Shown here: positions 25,301 to 34,342 of the stretch, piece after piece
Numbering within the stretch: position 1 is the first letter of the stretch
Layout: each line of letters starts with the position of its first letter
Assembly: GCA_950097015.1 (NCBI GenBank)
Contig: CATNEN010000038.1
Coordinates: 3,183,501-3,247,500, forward strand
DNA length: 64,000 nucleotides
Direction: 5' to 3'
From: Macrostomum hystrix
Lineage: Eukaryota > Platyhelminthes > Macrostomidae
Notes under the pieces: generated by a model
The model's database searches: none
What the model was told of the DNA's origin: nothing
Seen by the model: the letters and a program-made list of their open reading frames with translations, nothing else
Program-made: the position numbers and the translations under genes

Positions 25301-26358
25301 AATTTTAGGTTTGATGGTTTGCTTTAGTTTTCATTCATTTACAGTAAATAACAGACATCTAAATATACCTATCTCAGTTGATTATTTAAAAAATAGTGGC
25401 ATAGTTTCATTTACTATTTCTGTTCAGTCTCATGATACCCACTGGAGTCAAACTGCAATCATTAACTGTCAACCATCAATCATTACAACTCATTAGAGAT
25501 TGAGTGCATTATTGAACCTATAGCTAATAGCATATAGCTAAAAATGCTTATTTACCTACTTGCTTTTGAAGTTAAATAGCTAATTAGCTAGCTAAATAAT
25601 TTACATTTCACCTTTGCTAGCTATCTAAAAAGTTTCTTAAAAAGCATAGCAATAATATTCTTGCCTTTAAAGAAGCTCAATGAAAATTTGTTTACTACTA
25701 AAAAATTAAATAACACTTGGATAATAAAAATTGGGATTTACTCAATGCCTTGGCTTAAATATCTAGTTTGACCAGACACTAAGGAAAAATATACACTACC
25801 ATATCAGATATTCATTATAAATAATTCTGTGTATGTTTGAAGTTGCTAAATTAGAAGGCAAAATTATATGGCAACAGTTTTATATTGTATTTATATAATA
25901 TCAGACAAAAAATTTTTTTGTATATAAATACAAGTAATATAACTGACTCATTTACATTTTTTATAGTAACTACAGTGGAATTAGAAAATAACATGCTTGA
26001 CTTTAATAAAGAATATTAATTTGCTATACAAAGGCCTATAAAACTAGGCCTAATGGTACAAATATTTGATTTTTATGCCTAAAAAGGCAAGTTTTGCATT
26101 TTGGAATTAATATTTAATAATATTTTTGTACAGGAACTGCTAGATTGGCAATGTTATACGAAGGAAAAAGAAAAAAATATGTACTCACGAAACAATACCA
26201 TTCTTTCTAAATGGTGTCATTGAAAACCCAAAACTCTCATTAGCATTCGAGCTGAGAACAAAGTAATATTCATTGAAAAAGTTCACGTTTATGCCCACAG
26301 CTTTTGTGCTCGAACTTATGGGCAAGCAAAAGAGCAAAGTTAAGAAAGGTAAATACAT
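3764..26358 (-). CDS. Integrin alpha subunit (13 exons found, C-terminal exon missing)
   Basis: Cell-surface adhesion receptor alpha chain, expected to pair with an integrin beta chain and bind extracellular matrix. Joining 13 exons with GT-AG borders gives about 1147 residues with consistent phase at all 12 junctions. Order: signal peptide, FG-GAP beta-propeller with three Ca-binding loops (DLNADGWDD, DVDRDGFED, DFDASGRPD), thigh, calf-1 (CAGIRC, then GEPAYNVYL), and calf-2 (LLIHWP, C-terminal Cys cluster). No inserted I/A domain is seen. The transmembrane helix and GFFKR-type tail were not found before position 1, so the 3' end probably lies left of the window. The coding DNA is GC-richer than the introns, which are full of minisatellites. 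The start could be 26391 instead of 26358. Ligand class and orthology cannot be told from this. Confidence 0.92.
4499..4643 (-). CDS. Integrin alpha exon 12: calf-1/calf-2 boundary
   Basis: 145 bp. Acceptor GTGCTCCGCAG, donor GTGCGC. Encodes SSELTPDSAATWKTQLRVRT, then VLSISMQAEFSASLGYQNQT. This fits the integrin strand where several x-L-x-V-x-V-x-A-x-L-x-L positions precede calf-2. Ends in phase 0. Confidence 0.86.
4755..4925. repeat. Short tandem repeat in integrin intron 11, 33-bp unit
   Basis: About five copies of a unit containing TTAACCATAGACAATTAGTA then GCCTGATAAACTA. Confidence 0.9.
5005..5132 (-). CDS. Integrin alpha exon 11: calf-1
   Basis: 128 bp. Acceptor ATCATTTCCAG, donor GTAAGC. 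Encodes SSAQDKVLLGSLVASETQVR then LLFKPQSV and VNFQFTVI. The L-G-x-x-x...V-x-L-x-F pattern fits the calf-1 C-x-L-G-N-P...F strand, with the usual Cys absent. Two nt carry over. Confidence 0.85.
5215..6222 (+). repeat. Minisatellite in integrin intron 10, 22-bp unit
   Basis: About 45 copies of a 22-bp unit, CACTCCCAGATCCCATCATA plus GA, with CATCAAAG, CGATCATAG and a 24-bp CATCATAAAGA variant clustering at the right end. It starts only about 85 bp from exon 11. Confidence 0.96.
7033..7695 (+). repeat. Minisatellite in integrin intron 10, 32-bp unit
   Basis: About 20 nearly perfect copies of a 32-bp unit containing GAAAGAGTGGGCAGTGTGGA then GGAGAGGGGGTA. A few units have one extra G. Strongly G-rich on the plus strand. 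6223-7032 to the left is unique intron sequence without a gene. Confidence 0.96.
8676..8935 (+). repeat. (GGACA)n microsatellite in integrin intron 10
   Basis: Pentamer GGACA with GGATA interruptions, about 50 units. 7700-8675 next to it is unique intron sequence. The open frames there do not resemble integrin or any family I recognise. Confidence 0.95.
8973..9171 (-). CDS. Integrin alpha exon 10: calf-1
   Basis: 199 bp. Acceptor CGCCTTACTCAG, donor GTGAGT. Encodes RDPASQEPELLITDDSDRAL then VASDGEPAYNVYLRLQFD, the integrin V-x-N-x-G-E-x-A-Y-x-T-x-L motif with S-D for N. Ends in phase 0. Confidence 0.9.
9234..9580 (-). mobile_element. tRNA-derived SINE, family 1, copy 2
   Basis: Near full length in integrin intron 9 (9172-9885). 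Minus strand has the tRNA-like head near 9575-9500 and ends with an (ATT)n tail at about 9234-9246. The remaining part of the intron (9581-9885) holds nothing recognised. Confidence 0.87.
9886..9962 (-). CDS. Integrin alpha exon 9: start of calf-1
   Basis: 77 bp. Acceptor GACACTGGCAG, donor GTGAG. Encodes IPWDHGCAGIRCLTRLTVTC and QSNAT. C-x-G-x-x-C-x-x-x-L matches the C-G-x-D-x-x-C-x-x-D-L motif that opens calf-1. Ends with 2 nt of an Arg codon. Confidence 0.85.
10597..11195 (+). repeat. Minisatellite in integrin intron 8, 35/36-bp unit
   Basis: About 16 copies of a unit with GAGACAGGCAGAAGTGGTGT followed by CTGAGGACACCCAGT or CAGAGTACACCACAAT. Two variant classes alternate. 9963-10596 and 11196-11699 are unique, with no gene. 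Confidence 0.95.
11700..11910 (+). repeat. Minisatellite in integrin intron 8, 21-bp unit
   Basis: Ten near-identical copies of a 21-bp unit containing GATGGGAGATGTTGGATTTG, then about 150 bp of degenerate relatives to about 12090. The period, a multiple of 3, keeps all three plus frames open. Confidence 0.94.
12910..13275 (+). repeat. TCTGACTTCCGTCTGTCTCA-type array in integrin intron 8
   Basis: About 15 imperfect units of 23 bp or less, with shorter CTGTCTCA sub-units interspersed. 13276-13827 and 11911-12909 on its two sides are unique and without a convincing gene. Confidence 0.9.
13828..13980 (+). repeat. Minisatellite in integrin intron 8, 34-bp unit
   Basis: About 4.5 copies of a unit containing AACAATGGGACTGCCTCACT then GAAGCACCATTGG. 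It directly abuts the 32-bp array at 13981. Confidence 0.93.
13981..14955 (+). repeat. Minisatellite in integrin intron 8, 32-bp unit
   Basis: Roughly 30 copies of a 32-bp unit containing GGGTCATTGAAGGATCAGGG then GAGGTAATTACT. Variants (TAATGACT, TTACTCGG) recur in blocks. Confidence 0.95.
15370..16035 (+). repeat. Minisatellite in integrin intron 8, 20-bp unit
   Basis: About 33 copies of GAAACTGATGGGATAATTTT with ATCATTTT and TTCATTTT variants. 14960-15369 before it is unique and holds no gene I can see. Confidence 0.95.
16108..16281 (-). CDS. Integrin alpha exon 8: thigh domain
   Basis: 58 codons in phase 0. Acceptor AATTTTTCAG, donor GTGAGT. Encodes NNEADLTSPLQIEAVWKADP and continues to GERFLLQS. 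LTSPLQIEAVW fits the integrin L-S-P-I-x-I-x-L-x-Y strand. Confidence 0.83.
16365..17665 (+). repeat. Minisatellite in integrin intron 7, 27-bp unit
   Basis: About 48 copies of a 27-bp unit containing ATCCCAATCCCAACGGTGAC then TTCTAAG, with variant blocks (ATAATGGTGCC, ATAAAGGAGCC) that recur in the same order and show higher-order duplication. Since 27 is divisible by 3, both strands stay open for hundreds of codons. It is not a gene. Confidence 0.96.
17707..17896 (-). CDS. Integrin alpha exon 7: thigh domain
   Basis: Acceptor CACTTCGCAG, donor GTAACA (weaker than the others). Encodes PALPPGSSLAYSLRVQFFID then TWPGLARPRFQLL and AEQFTLRLAYDQK. The Y-x-L-x-V...D...R pattern fits the thigh domain. 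190 bp, ending in phase 0. Confidence 0.83.
18060..18410. repeat. CCTAAA-rich array in integrin intron 6, about 32-bp unit
   Basis: Around six ordered copies of a unit built from CTAAATCTAAAACCTAAA and AACGTAATT, with degenerate CTAAA-type sequence on both sides. It resembles, but is not, a (TTAGGG)n telomere tract. Confidence 0.85.
18930..19200. repeat. GATA-rich minisatellite in integrin intron 6
   Basis: Irregular 14-16-bp units such as ACAGGTAGATAGATGG and ACAGGTAGGTAGATGG. The opposite strand reads as a long hydrophobic frame, which is an artefact. 18420-18929 is unique, with no gene seen. Confidence 0.9.
19574..20150 (+). repeat. Minisatellite in integrin intron 6, 20-bp unit
   Basis: About 29 near-perfect copies of TCTCAGCCTCACTCAATGTG, with three copies carrying an extra TTCAA. 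Very uniform, so likely recently amplified. 19205-19573 is unique with no gene. Confidence 0.96.
20221..20331 (-). CDS. Integrin alpha exon 6: propeller-thigh junction
   Basis: 111 bp. Acceptor CCATTTGCAG, donor GTGAGT. One nt completes an Arg codon, then YVVQFDLKVVDAQPVKIPQT and RLADVQLRVLLNRTIL. Ends with 2 nt of a Gly codon. Assigned by phase and position; similarity to a specific integrin segment is weak. Confidence 0.75.
20478..20690 (+). mobile_element. tRNA-derived SINE, family 2
   Basis: The tRNA-like head contains TAGCTTAGTGGTTAGAAACC (A box) and GGAGGTTCGATTCCCG (B box). The body contains GTCCTTTAGCAAGACACTTA followed by ACTGCTTCAGTTCACCCAGC, a conserved-core style seen in several animal SINE families. 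Lies in integrin intron 5 (20332-20754). Unrelated in body to the family at 3058. Confidence 0.75.
20692..20753 (-). other. tRNA-like fragment next to integrin exon 5
   Basis: Minus strand carries an A-box-like CTGGTCTTAGAGCGTTGG and a B-box GGGGGTTCGATTCTT with spacing like a tRNA. It directly abuts the exon 5 donor and faces the SINE at 20478. It is more likely a SINE head than a working tRNA. Confidence 0.5.
20755..21203 (-). CDS. Integrin alpha exon 5: two Ca loops and a poly-Gln run
   Basis: Acceptor CAATTTGTCAG, donor GTAAG. Starts FIADNANATYRLSFPSCEDV, followed by seven consecutive CAG codons (reverse complement of 21081-21101). Then two FG-GAP repeats: FGWSLARLGDVDRDGFEDFA with VGAP, and FGESVSPGADFDASGRPDLV with VAAP. 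A run of six Gly lies in between. Ends KVYFYPS plus 2 nt. The glutamine run sits in a linker before the FG-GAP motif. Confidence 0.92.
21256..21640. repeat. Minisatellite in integrin intron 4, 33-bp unit
   Basis: About 11.5 copies of a 33-bp unit containing GAGTGACTGTTAACCTGTGT. Variants differ at one or two positions. The stretch 21641-22067 between this array and the next is unique, with no gene seen. Confidence 0.95.
22068..22930 (+). repeat. Minisatellite in integrin intron 4, 16/18-bp unit
   Basis: Roughly 50 copies of TGTTCACAGTCTCATG, many with an extra CA (TGTTCACACAGTCTCATG). The right end abuts exon 4. The open frames through it follow from the repeat. Confidence 0.95.
22956..23630 (-). 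CDS. Integrin alpha exon 4: central propeller, first Ca loop
   Basis: 225 codons, phase 0 at both ends; acceptor CCATTCAG, donor GTGAGT. Encodes TSNSEVRRPPVTFWGHSYT..., then YSCAGFAIATSDRLFG and MIQSVSFDRDF. Near the end is a clear FG-GAP repeat: FGGRFGHALLLVDLNADGWD, continuing DLVVSAP and closing with GAIYVYMNGG. DLNADGWDD is the D-x-N-x-D-G-x-x-D calcium loop. Confidence 0.93.
23841..24162 (-). mobile_element. tRNA-derived SINE, family 1, copy 3
   Basis: Near full length, in integrin intron 3 (23631-24341). Shares the body segments of the 3058 copy in reverse complement. Just left of it (23800-23840) is a tRNA-like box (GGGAGTTCGAGTCTC) that may belong to a second, degraded SINE. Confidence 0.85.
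24342..24682 (-). CDS. Integrin alpha exon 3: propeller blades 1-2
   Basis: Acceptor CGCATTTCAG and donor GTGAGG. Encodes GSGSGESDNVAVCDPRARL..., with GIGLCFLL as the V-C-x-P...G-x-C-Y-x-L element of integrins. Then comes a FG-GAP-like segment (LFGSSVASL, YLLLGFGGTAFM). Ends in phase 0. Confidence 0.88.
24827..25054 (-). mobile_element. tRNA-derived SINE, family 1, copy 4 (5' part)
   Basis: Lies in integrin intron 2 (24683-25088). Read on the minus strand it has the tRNA-like head (AACCAGAGTGG-type box and GATTCC box) and the body as far as the ACACAGG segment. The tail is missing, so the copy is truncated. Confidence 0.8.
25089..25297 (-). CDS. Integrin alpha exon 2: propeller blade 1
   Basis: Starts with the split Ser codon, then LYVGAPRSSNN, the V-G-A-P-R motif of alpha-integrin blades. 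A Cys-rich stretch follows (FECNLDGLSC), as in the usual G-x-x-Y-x-C...C pattern, then NLGFSIAS. The end is GKMG with donor GTAAAG. One nt of a Gly codon carries into exon 3. Confidence 0.85.
25298..26188 (-). other. Integrin intron 1, AT-rich
   Basis: About 890 bp of AT-rich DNA with many short A/T runs. No tandem array and no gene. The acceptor side is weak (ACTAAA...TTAAG), with little pyrimidine tract. Confidence 0.7.
26189..26358 (-). CDS. Integrin alpha exon 1: signal peptide and start of propeller
   Basis: Begins MYLPFLTLLFCLP, a hydrophobic signal peptide. Then comes the mature N-terminus with FFNEYYFVLSS and NESFGFSMTP, matching the alpha-integrin opening (F-N-x-x ... S-x-F-G-F-S-V). 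The donor GTGAGTAC follows 26189 and leaves 2 nt of a codon. An in-frame ATG at 26391 would add 11 residues in front of the hydrophobic core. Confidence 0.88.
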
Positions 26359-26391
26359 TTTGCAGGAATCAATTCTTTCGAGCAATGTCAA

Positions 26392-28020
26392 ATGGCCTTT
26401 TTTTACGAGATCAAGATCATGTGAAAAATGGATGCAAATTTGTATCTCTTATGTTATATACTTATATGTAGACCACTCAGACGACTCGATTATTAAAAGT
26501 TTTTCTTTTGAAAGAACTCATGTCAAAAAAATCGCGAAGTAATGCTACTTGTATTATACTTTTGTGGACAGTAGCACAAAACTCGCGCAAGCCATATTAC
26601 ACAAAGCAAGTAAGCAAGCGATGAGTGTGCACGATGATTCACCACGTGAAGTTTTCACAGAAAGAAAGAAATTAAATTACATTTGAAAGCGTTCAAGACG
26701 CAATTCGAAGCCGGAAAGTCTTACTCTTACTCCTTTGTTCCTGAAACGCAGCGAAATATGCCTGCTAGGTATTAGCTTTTGAAAAAATAATATATAAATT
26801 CACATTAAAAGCAGTTTATATCTAATTATGTAAACATTATTGAGCTGTTATTTATTGAACAAAACTGATTGCTAATTGCAATGTAGCAGGCTTACTAGAG
26901 TGTCATCAGGGCAGGCATCGAATAATTTATTTTGGTAAATAAAATTATATTGATCGAATACTCGTATTTCGTAAATCAATTAATACTCGCGGACAAATTG
27001 ATGCTCTCTATATTTAGTCGAGCAGTCCACGAAAAGTTTAGCTGTGACGACCAGCAAACAAGTTAAGTTAAAAAATCAAGTCATACGTCTATTTTACAAA
27101 TAATAATATATTTCTTGCCTCCTGGAGAAAGACGATCAATCAAACGTATATGTGTATACCACGAAAGCTTATTTATAACTACATGTCTAAAATTTTAAGC
27201 ATGAATAAAGCACAAAATCACTTTAGCGAAATATATCAACTGATCGAAATAATAAGAGGCTGAAACTGATAGGCGATATAGCTTACTGACTTAGAATTAT
27301 TACGAGGTCGGCATTATTAAAATAAAAAAATTACAAAACAATTGAAAAGTTTTGTGAGCGTCCATGCGGTGACCATAAATCATTAAAATAGCGTTGCTAG
27401 CAGCTGCTAGATCAGCCGTTTAGAAAGTTTTGAACAGGTGCTTAACAGAAATTCAGATAAGTGTAAATTCATTACATTTAGTTTTAATGGAGAGCAAAAC
27501 GCTGGGCTAGCCAACTGTAAAGTACATGATGCATTTATCACGTCTTTTTAGATAATTTAGAGTTACAGTCAAGACAATCAAAGACCACTAGCAAAGTTCT
27601 AGTAAGTTCTAGCTAGCAAAGTTCTAGTAAAGGCGAAAAATTTGACGAACTACCTACGAGCGTACAAAGAGAAGTACACAAAAAAATTGGCACTCAGAGG
27701 ACGGCACTGATATTTACTAATCCTTATACCATGCAGACCTCACAGAGCAAAAAACTTCAAAACGATTAATTTTAATGTATATATTTAAATTTAATGCATA
27801 ATTAAAAGCAAGTCGGACTGACAGCTCTCAGAAAAATGCAGTTTAGTGAAGCCTCAAGAGTCCGACTGCATAGCTAGTTCTGTCAGCAACTGGCCAATGA
27901 GCGCCCGCCAGCGCTGAATTGCAGCATCGTCGTTGCACCCTTCGTCAATGATTGGCTCGCTTGGCAAGCGAGGTGAAGGCTGCCCCTGCTGAGCCGTTAG
28001 CAGGCTGCCCCTGCTAATCA
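26392..28020. other. AT-rich intergenic region upstream of the integrin
   Basis: About 1.6 kb between the integrin start and the 20-bp array. Strongly AT-rich. Small unrelated open frames only. It should hold the integrin promoter, but no clear TATA or initiator could be assigned. Confidence 0.6.
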
Positions 28021-28023
28021 TTA

Positions 28024-28500
28024 AAGCATGATTACCAAAATCAAAGCACCATTACCCAAATAAAAGCACCATTACCAAAATCAAAGCACCATTACCAAAA
28101 TCAAAGCACCATTATCCAAATAAAAGCACCATTACCAAAATCAAAGCACCATTACCCAAATCAAAGCACCATTACCCAAATCAAAGCACCATTACCCAAA
28201 TCAAAGCACCATTACCAAAATCAAAGCACCATTACCAAAATCAAAGCACCATTAACAAAATCAAAGCACCATTACCCAAATCAAAGCACCATTACCCAAA
28301 TCAAAGCACCATTACCCAAATCAAAGCACCATTACCCAAATCAAAGCACCATTACCCAAATCAAAGCACCATTACCCAAATCAAAGCACCATTACCCAAA
28401 TCAAAGCACCATTACCAAAATCAAAGCACCATTACCAAAATCAAAGCACCATTAACAAAATCAAAGCACCATTACCAAAATCAAAGCACCATTACCCAAA
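28024..28500 (+). repeat. Minisatellite between the two genes, 20-bp unit
   Basis: About 24 copies of CACCATTACCCAAATCAAAG, with TACCAAAA and TTAACAAAA variants. It continues degenerately to about 28610, near the kinase 3' end. Confidence 0.95.
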
Positions 28501-28698
28501 ATTAAATGATGATTACTCAAATTAAAGCATGACTACCCAATTCAACGCTGCAACACAACTCAAATCAAAGCACCATTACGCAATTCAGAGCACCATTATT
28601 TAAGTTAAAGCGCAAATTTCTGAATCAAAGCAGAATAAATAGTTATCATTTTGATGGCCAATGGCCACAAGCAGACTAGAAGAGAACAATTTAAACAT

Positions 28699-30334
<1,636 letters not shown>

Positions 30335-30387
30335 TAGCTACGAGCTACCTAGAATTGCGACCGTAATTCTAGCTAATTAGTAAATTA

Positions 30388-30415
30388 CTAGCAAGTTTTG
30401 CCCCCCTTCGGGGAG
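30388..30415 (-). other. Helitron 3' terminus of element 1 (hairpin plus CTAG), array edge
   Basis: Minus strand: 7-bp stem with one G-T wobble, loop GAA, spacer AAAACTTG, CTAG, then host T. This is the boundary between Helitron DNA and the kinase 5' flank. Confidence 0.85.
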
Positions 30416-30484
30416 CAGAAATACTTTTAATTCGTCTAGTATATACTTTTTAGCAGCTGAATTTACAGCTTTTCAAAGCTACAA

Positions 30485-32765
30485 TGAACCCCCAGTTGAC
30501 AATGATCCCCCAGTTGACAATGATCCCCCCGTTGATGATGATCTCCCAGTTGATGATGATACCCCAGTTGACAATGATCCCCAGTTGACAATGATCCCCC
30601 AGTTGATGATGATCCCCCAGTTGACAATGATCCCCCAGTTGACAATGAACCCCCAGTTGACAATGATCCCCCAGTTCACAATGATCCCCTTGTTGACAAT
30701 GATCCCCCAGTTGACAATGATCCCACAGTTGACAATGATCCCCCAGTTGATGATGATCCCCCAGTTGACAATGATCCCCCAGTTGACAATGATCCCCCAG
30801 TTGACAATGATCCCCCCGTTGATGATGATCTCCCAGTTGATGATGATACCCCAGTTGACAATGATCCCCCAGTTGACAATGATCCCCCAGTTGACAATGA
30901 TCCCCCAGTTGATGATGATCCCCCGTTGATGATGATCTCCCAGTTGACAATGATCCCGCCCGTTGACAATGATCCCACAGTTGACAATGAACCCCCAGTT
31001 GACAATGATCCCCCAGTTCATGATGACCCTCAGTTGACAATGATCCCCCAGTTGACAATGATCCCCCAGTTCACAATGATCCCCCAGTTGATGATGATCC
31101 CCCAGTTGATGATGATCCCCCAGTTGATGATGATCCCCCAGTTGATGATGATCACCCAGTTGACAATGATCCCCCAGTTGACAATGATCCCCCCGTTGAT
31201 GATGATCTCCCAGTTGATGATGATACCCCAGTTGACAATGATCCCCCAGTTCATGATGACCCTCAGTTGACAATGATCCCCCAGTTGACAATGATCCCAC
31301 AGTTGACAATGATCCCCCAGTTGACAAAGATCCCCCAGTTCACAATGATCCACCAGTTAACAAAGATCCCCCAGTTCACAATGATCCCCTAGTTGATGAA
31401 GTCTCCCCATTGATGATGATCCGCAGTTAACAATGTTCCTCCAGTTGACAATGTTCACCCAGTTGACAATGATCCCCCAGTTGATGATGATCACCCAGTT
31501 GACAATGATCCCCCAGTTGACAATGATTCCCCAGTTGACAATGATCCCCCAGTTGACAATGATCCCGCCGGTTGACAATGATCCCACAGTTGACAATGAA
31601 CCCCCAGTTGACAATGATCCCCCAGTTGATGATGATCCCCCAGTTGACAATGATCCCCCAGTTGATGATGATGCCCCAGTTGACAATGAACCCCCAGTTG
31701 ACAAAGATCACCCAGTTGATGATGATCCCCCAGTTGATGATGATCACCCAGTTGACAATGATCCCCCAGTTGACAATGATCCCCCCGTTGATGATGATCT
31801 CCCAGTTGATGATGATACCCCAGTTGACAATGATCCCCCAGTTGACAATGATCCCCCAGTTGACAATGATCCCCCAGTTGATGATGATCCCCCAGTTGAC
31901 AATGATCCCCCAGTTGATGATGATGCCCCAGTTGACAATGAACCCCCAGTTGACAAAGATCACCAAGTTGATGATGATCCCCCAGTTGATGATGATCACC
32001 CAGTTGACAATGATCCCCCAGTTGACAATGATCCCCCCGTTGATGATGATCTCCCAGTTGATGATGATACCCCAGTTGACAATGATCCCCCAGTTGACAA
32101 TGATCCCCAGTTGACAATGATCCCCCAGTTGATGATGATCCCCCGTTGATGATGATCTCCCAGTTGAAAATGATCCGCCAGTTGACAATGATCCCCCAGT
32201 TGACAATGAACCCCCAGTTGACAACGATCCCCCAGTTGACAATGATCTCCCATTTGACAATGATCCCCCAGTTCACAATGATCCCCTAGTTGATGAAGTC
32301 TCCCCATTGATGATGATCCCCAGTTAACAATGTTCCTCCAGTTGACAATGTTCCCCCAGTTGACAATGATCCCCCAGTTGATGATGATCACCCAGTTGAC
32401 AATGATCCCCCAGTTGACAATGATCCCCCAGTTGACAATGATCCCCCAGTTGACAATGATCCCGCCGGTTGACAATGATCCCACAGTTGACAATGAACCC
32501 CCAGTTGACAATGATCCCCCAGTTGATGATGATCCCCCAGTTGACAATGATCCCCCAGTTGATGATGATGCCCCAGTTGACAATGAACCCCCAGTTGACA
32601 AAGATCACCCAGTTGATGATGATCCCCCAGTTGATGATGATCACCCAGTTGACAATGATCCCCAAGTTGACCATGATCCCCCATTTGATGATGATTCCCC
32701 AGTTGACAATTATACCCCAGTTTACCATGATCCCCATTTTGATGATGACTCCTCAGTTGACGTTG
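30485..32765. repeat. 18-bp satellite inside element 1
   Basis: About 125 copies of GTTGACAATGATCCCCCA with GTTGATGATGAT variants. The plus strand reads as PVDNDP or QLTMIP repeats and the minus strand as STGGSL, GDHCQL or GIIVNW repeats. All frames stay open because 18 is divisible by 3. No sign of a real gene. Confidence 0.97.
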
Positions 32766-32774
32766 ATTTTTCAA

Positions 32775-33645
32775 ACGCTGGGTAAGCCAAGATTCAAACT
32801 CAGATTTCGCCATGTTTTAAACCCTGGTGGGCTATGATTCAAACTCTCGTTTTGCCATGATTCAAACTCTGGTTTTGCCATGATTCAGACTCCGGTTGAC
32901 TATGATTCAAACTCTGGTTTTGCCATGATTCAAACGCTGGTTTAGCCATGATTCAAACTCTGGTTTAGCCATGATTTAAGCTCTGGTTTAGCCATGATTC
33001 AAGCTCTGGTTTAGCCATGATTCAAGCTCTGGTTTAGCCATGATTCAAACTCTGGTTTAGCCATGATTCACACTCCGGTTGACTATGATTCAAACTCTGG
33101 TTTTGCCATGATTTAAACTCTGGATTAGCCATGATTCAAACTCTGGTTTAGCCATGATTTAAGCTCTGGTTTAGCCATGATTCAAACTCTGGTTTAGCCA
33201 TGATTCAAGCTCTGGTTTAGCCATGATTCAGACTCTGGTTTAGCCATGATTCAAACTCTGGTTTAGCCATGATTCAGACTCTGGTTTAGCCATGATTCAG
33301 ACTCTGGTTTAGCCATGATTCAAACTCTGGTTTAGCCATGATTCAGACGCTGGTTTAGCTATGCTGATGATGCTGGTTTAGCTATGCTGATGATGCTGGT
33401 TTAGCCATGATTGAAACTCTGGTTTTGCCATGATTGAAACTCTGGTTTTGCCATGATTCAGACTCTGGTTTAGCCATGATTTAAACTCTGGTTTAGCCAT
33501 GATTCAAACTCTTGTTTAGCCATGATTCAAACTCTGGTTTAGCCATGGTTCAAACTCTGGTTTAGCCATGATTCAGACTCTGGTTTAGCCATGATTCAGA
33601 CTCTATTTTTGCAATGATTCAAACTCAGGTGTGCTATGATTTATG
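32775..33645 (+). repeat. 23-bp satellite inside element 1
   Basis: About 38 copies of a 23-bp unit made of CCATGATTCAAACTCTGG plus TTTAG, with CAGAC, GACGC and TTTTG variants. Confidence 0.96.
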
Positions 33646-33649
33646 ATAT

Positions 33650-34245
33650 TTTATTTACGAAATGAAAAAAATAAATTAAAATAGTCTTCAATCACTACTG
33701 GCTGAAAATTAGTCTAAAATGATTTGACGCAGTGCAGAATCGAACCCTAGCCTAGCCTATAACCTATTCCTAGTGCCTACACATCGGCTATTCCGACTGT
33801 TGGTTAGTGGGTGCAAAAATCAGCCTTATAAAATGATTTCTCAAAGTTCTGGCTTTGTACAATGAAGTGAGAAAATAGAGTACACTCAGTCTCGCGGTTG
33901 GTTGTGTACATTTATTTCCAATTTGTCTCCAGAGTGCAGGCTTTAAATTCAATCAGCTAGGGGTTGTTGCGCAATTTGACGATGCAATTCTAATTCAGTG
34001 GCATTGAGTGAAATTCTCAATTGGCCTAGATAGTTTGACCTTTGAAAAATGGTCAAAAAGCATGTTTTTCGAATATTTAATCCCCTTAGCAATAAAGTTA
34101 AGCTTAATAAAAATACGTGTATAATTGTCCCCATATTTGGCATCTTTTGGTCAAGAAATGGTGAAAATCGGTTGAGCCGTTCGGGAGAAAATCAATTACA
34201 AGCAACCAAGCAACCAAGCAACCATTTCATTTTTAGTATAGTGGA
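33650..34245 (-). other. Helitron 5' block of element 1
   Basis: About 600 bp nearly identical to 41205-41779 and 47170-47773. Includes a tRNA-like B-box (GGGTTCGATTC on the minus strand near 33745) and the 180-bp 5' terminal region shared with all other elements (AATCGGTTGAGCCGTTCGGG near 34180). Confidence 0.85.
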
Positions 34246-34342
34246 CTAGCAAGTTTTGCCCCCCTTCGGGGAGCAGAAATCCTTTTAATTCGTCTAGTAT
34301 ATACTTTTTAGCAGCTGAATTTACAGCTTTTTAAAGCTACAA

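Larger units (their letters stand above)
30388..34245 (-). mobile_element. Helitron element 1, non-autonomous, satellite-bearing
   Basis: 5' end TCCACTATACTAAAAATG at 34245. 3' end is hairpin GCTCCCC-GAA-GGGGGGC, then 8 nt, CTAG at 30388. Inside, from the 3' end: about 95 bp terminal, the 18-bp array, the 23-bp array, and a 600-bp 5' block shared with elements 2 and 7. No transposition protein is encoded. Confidence 0.88.
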
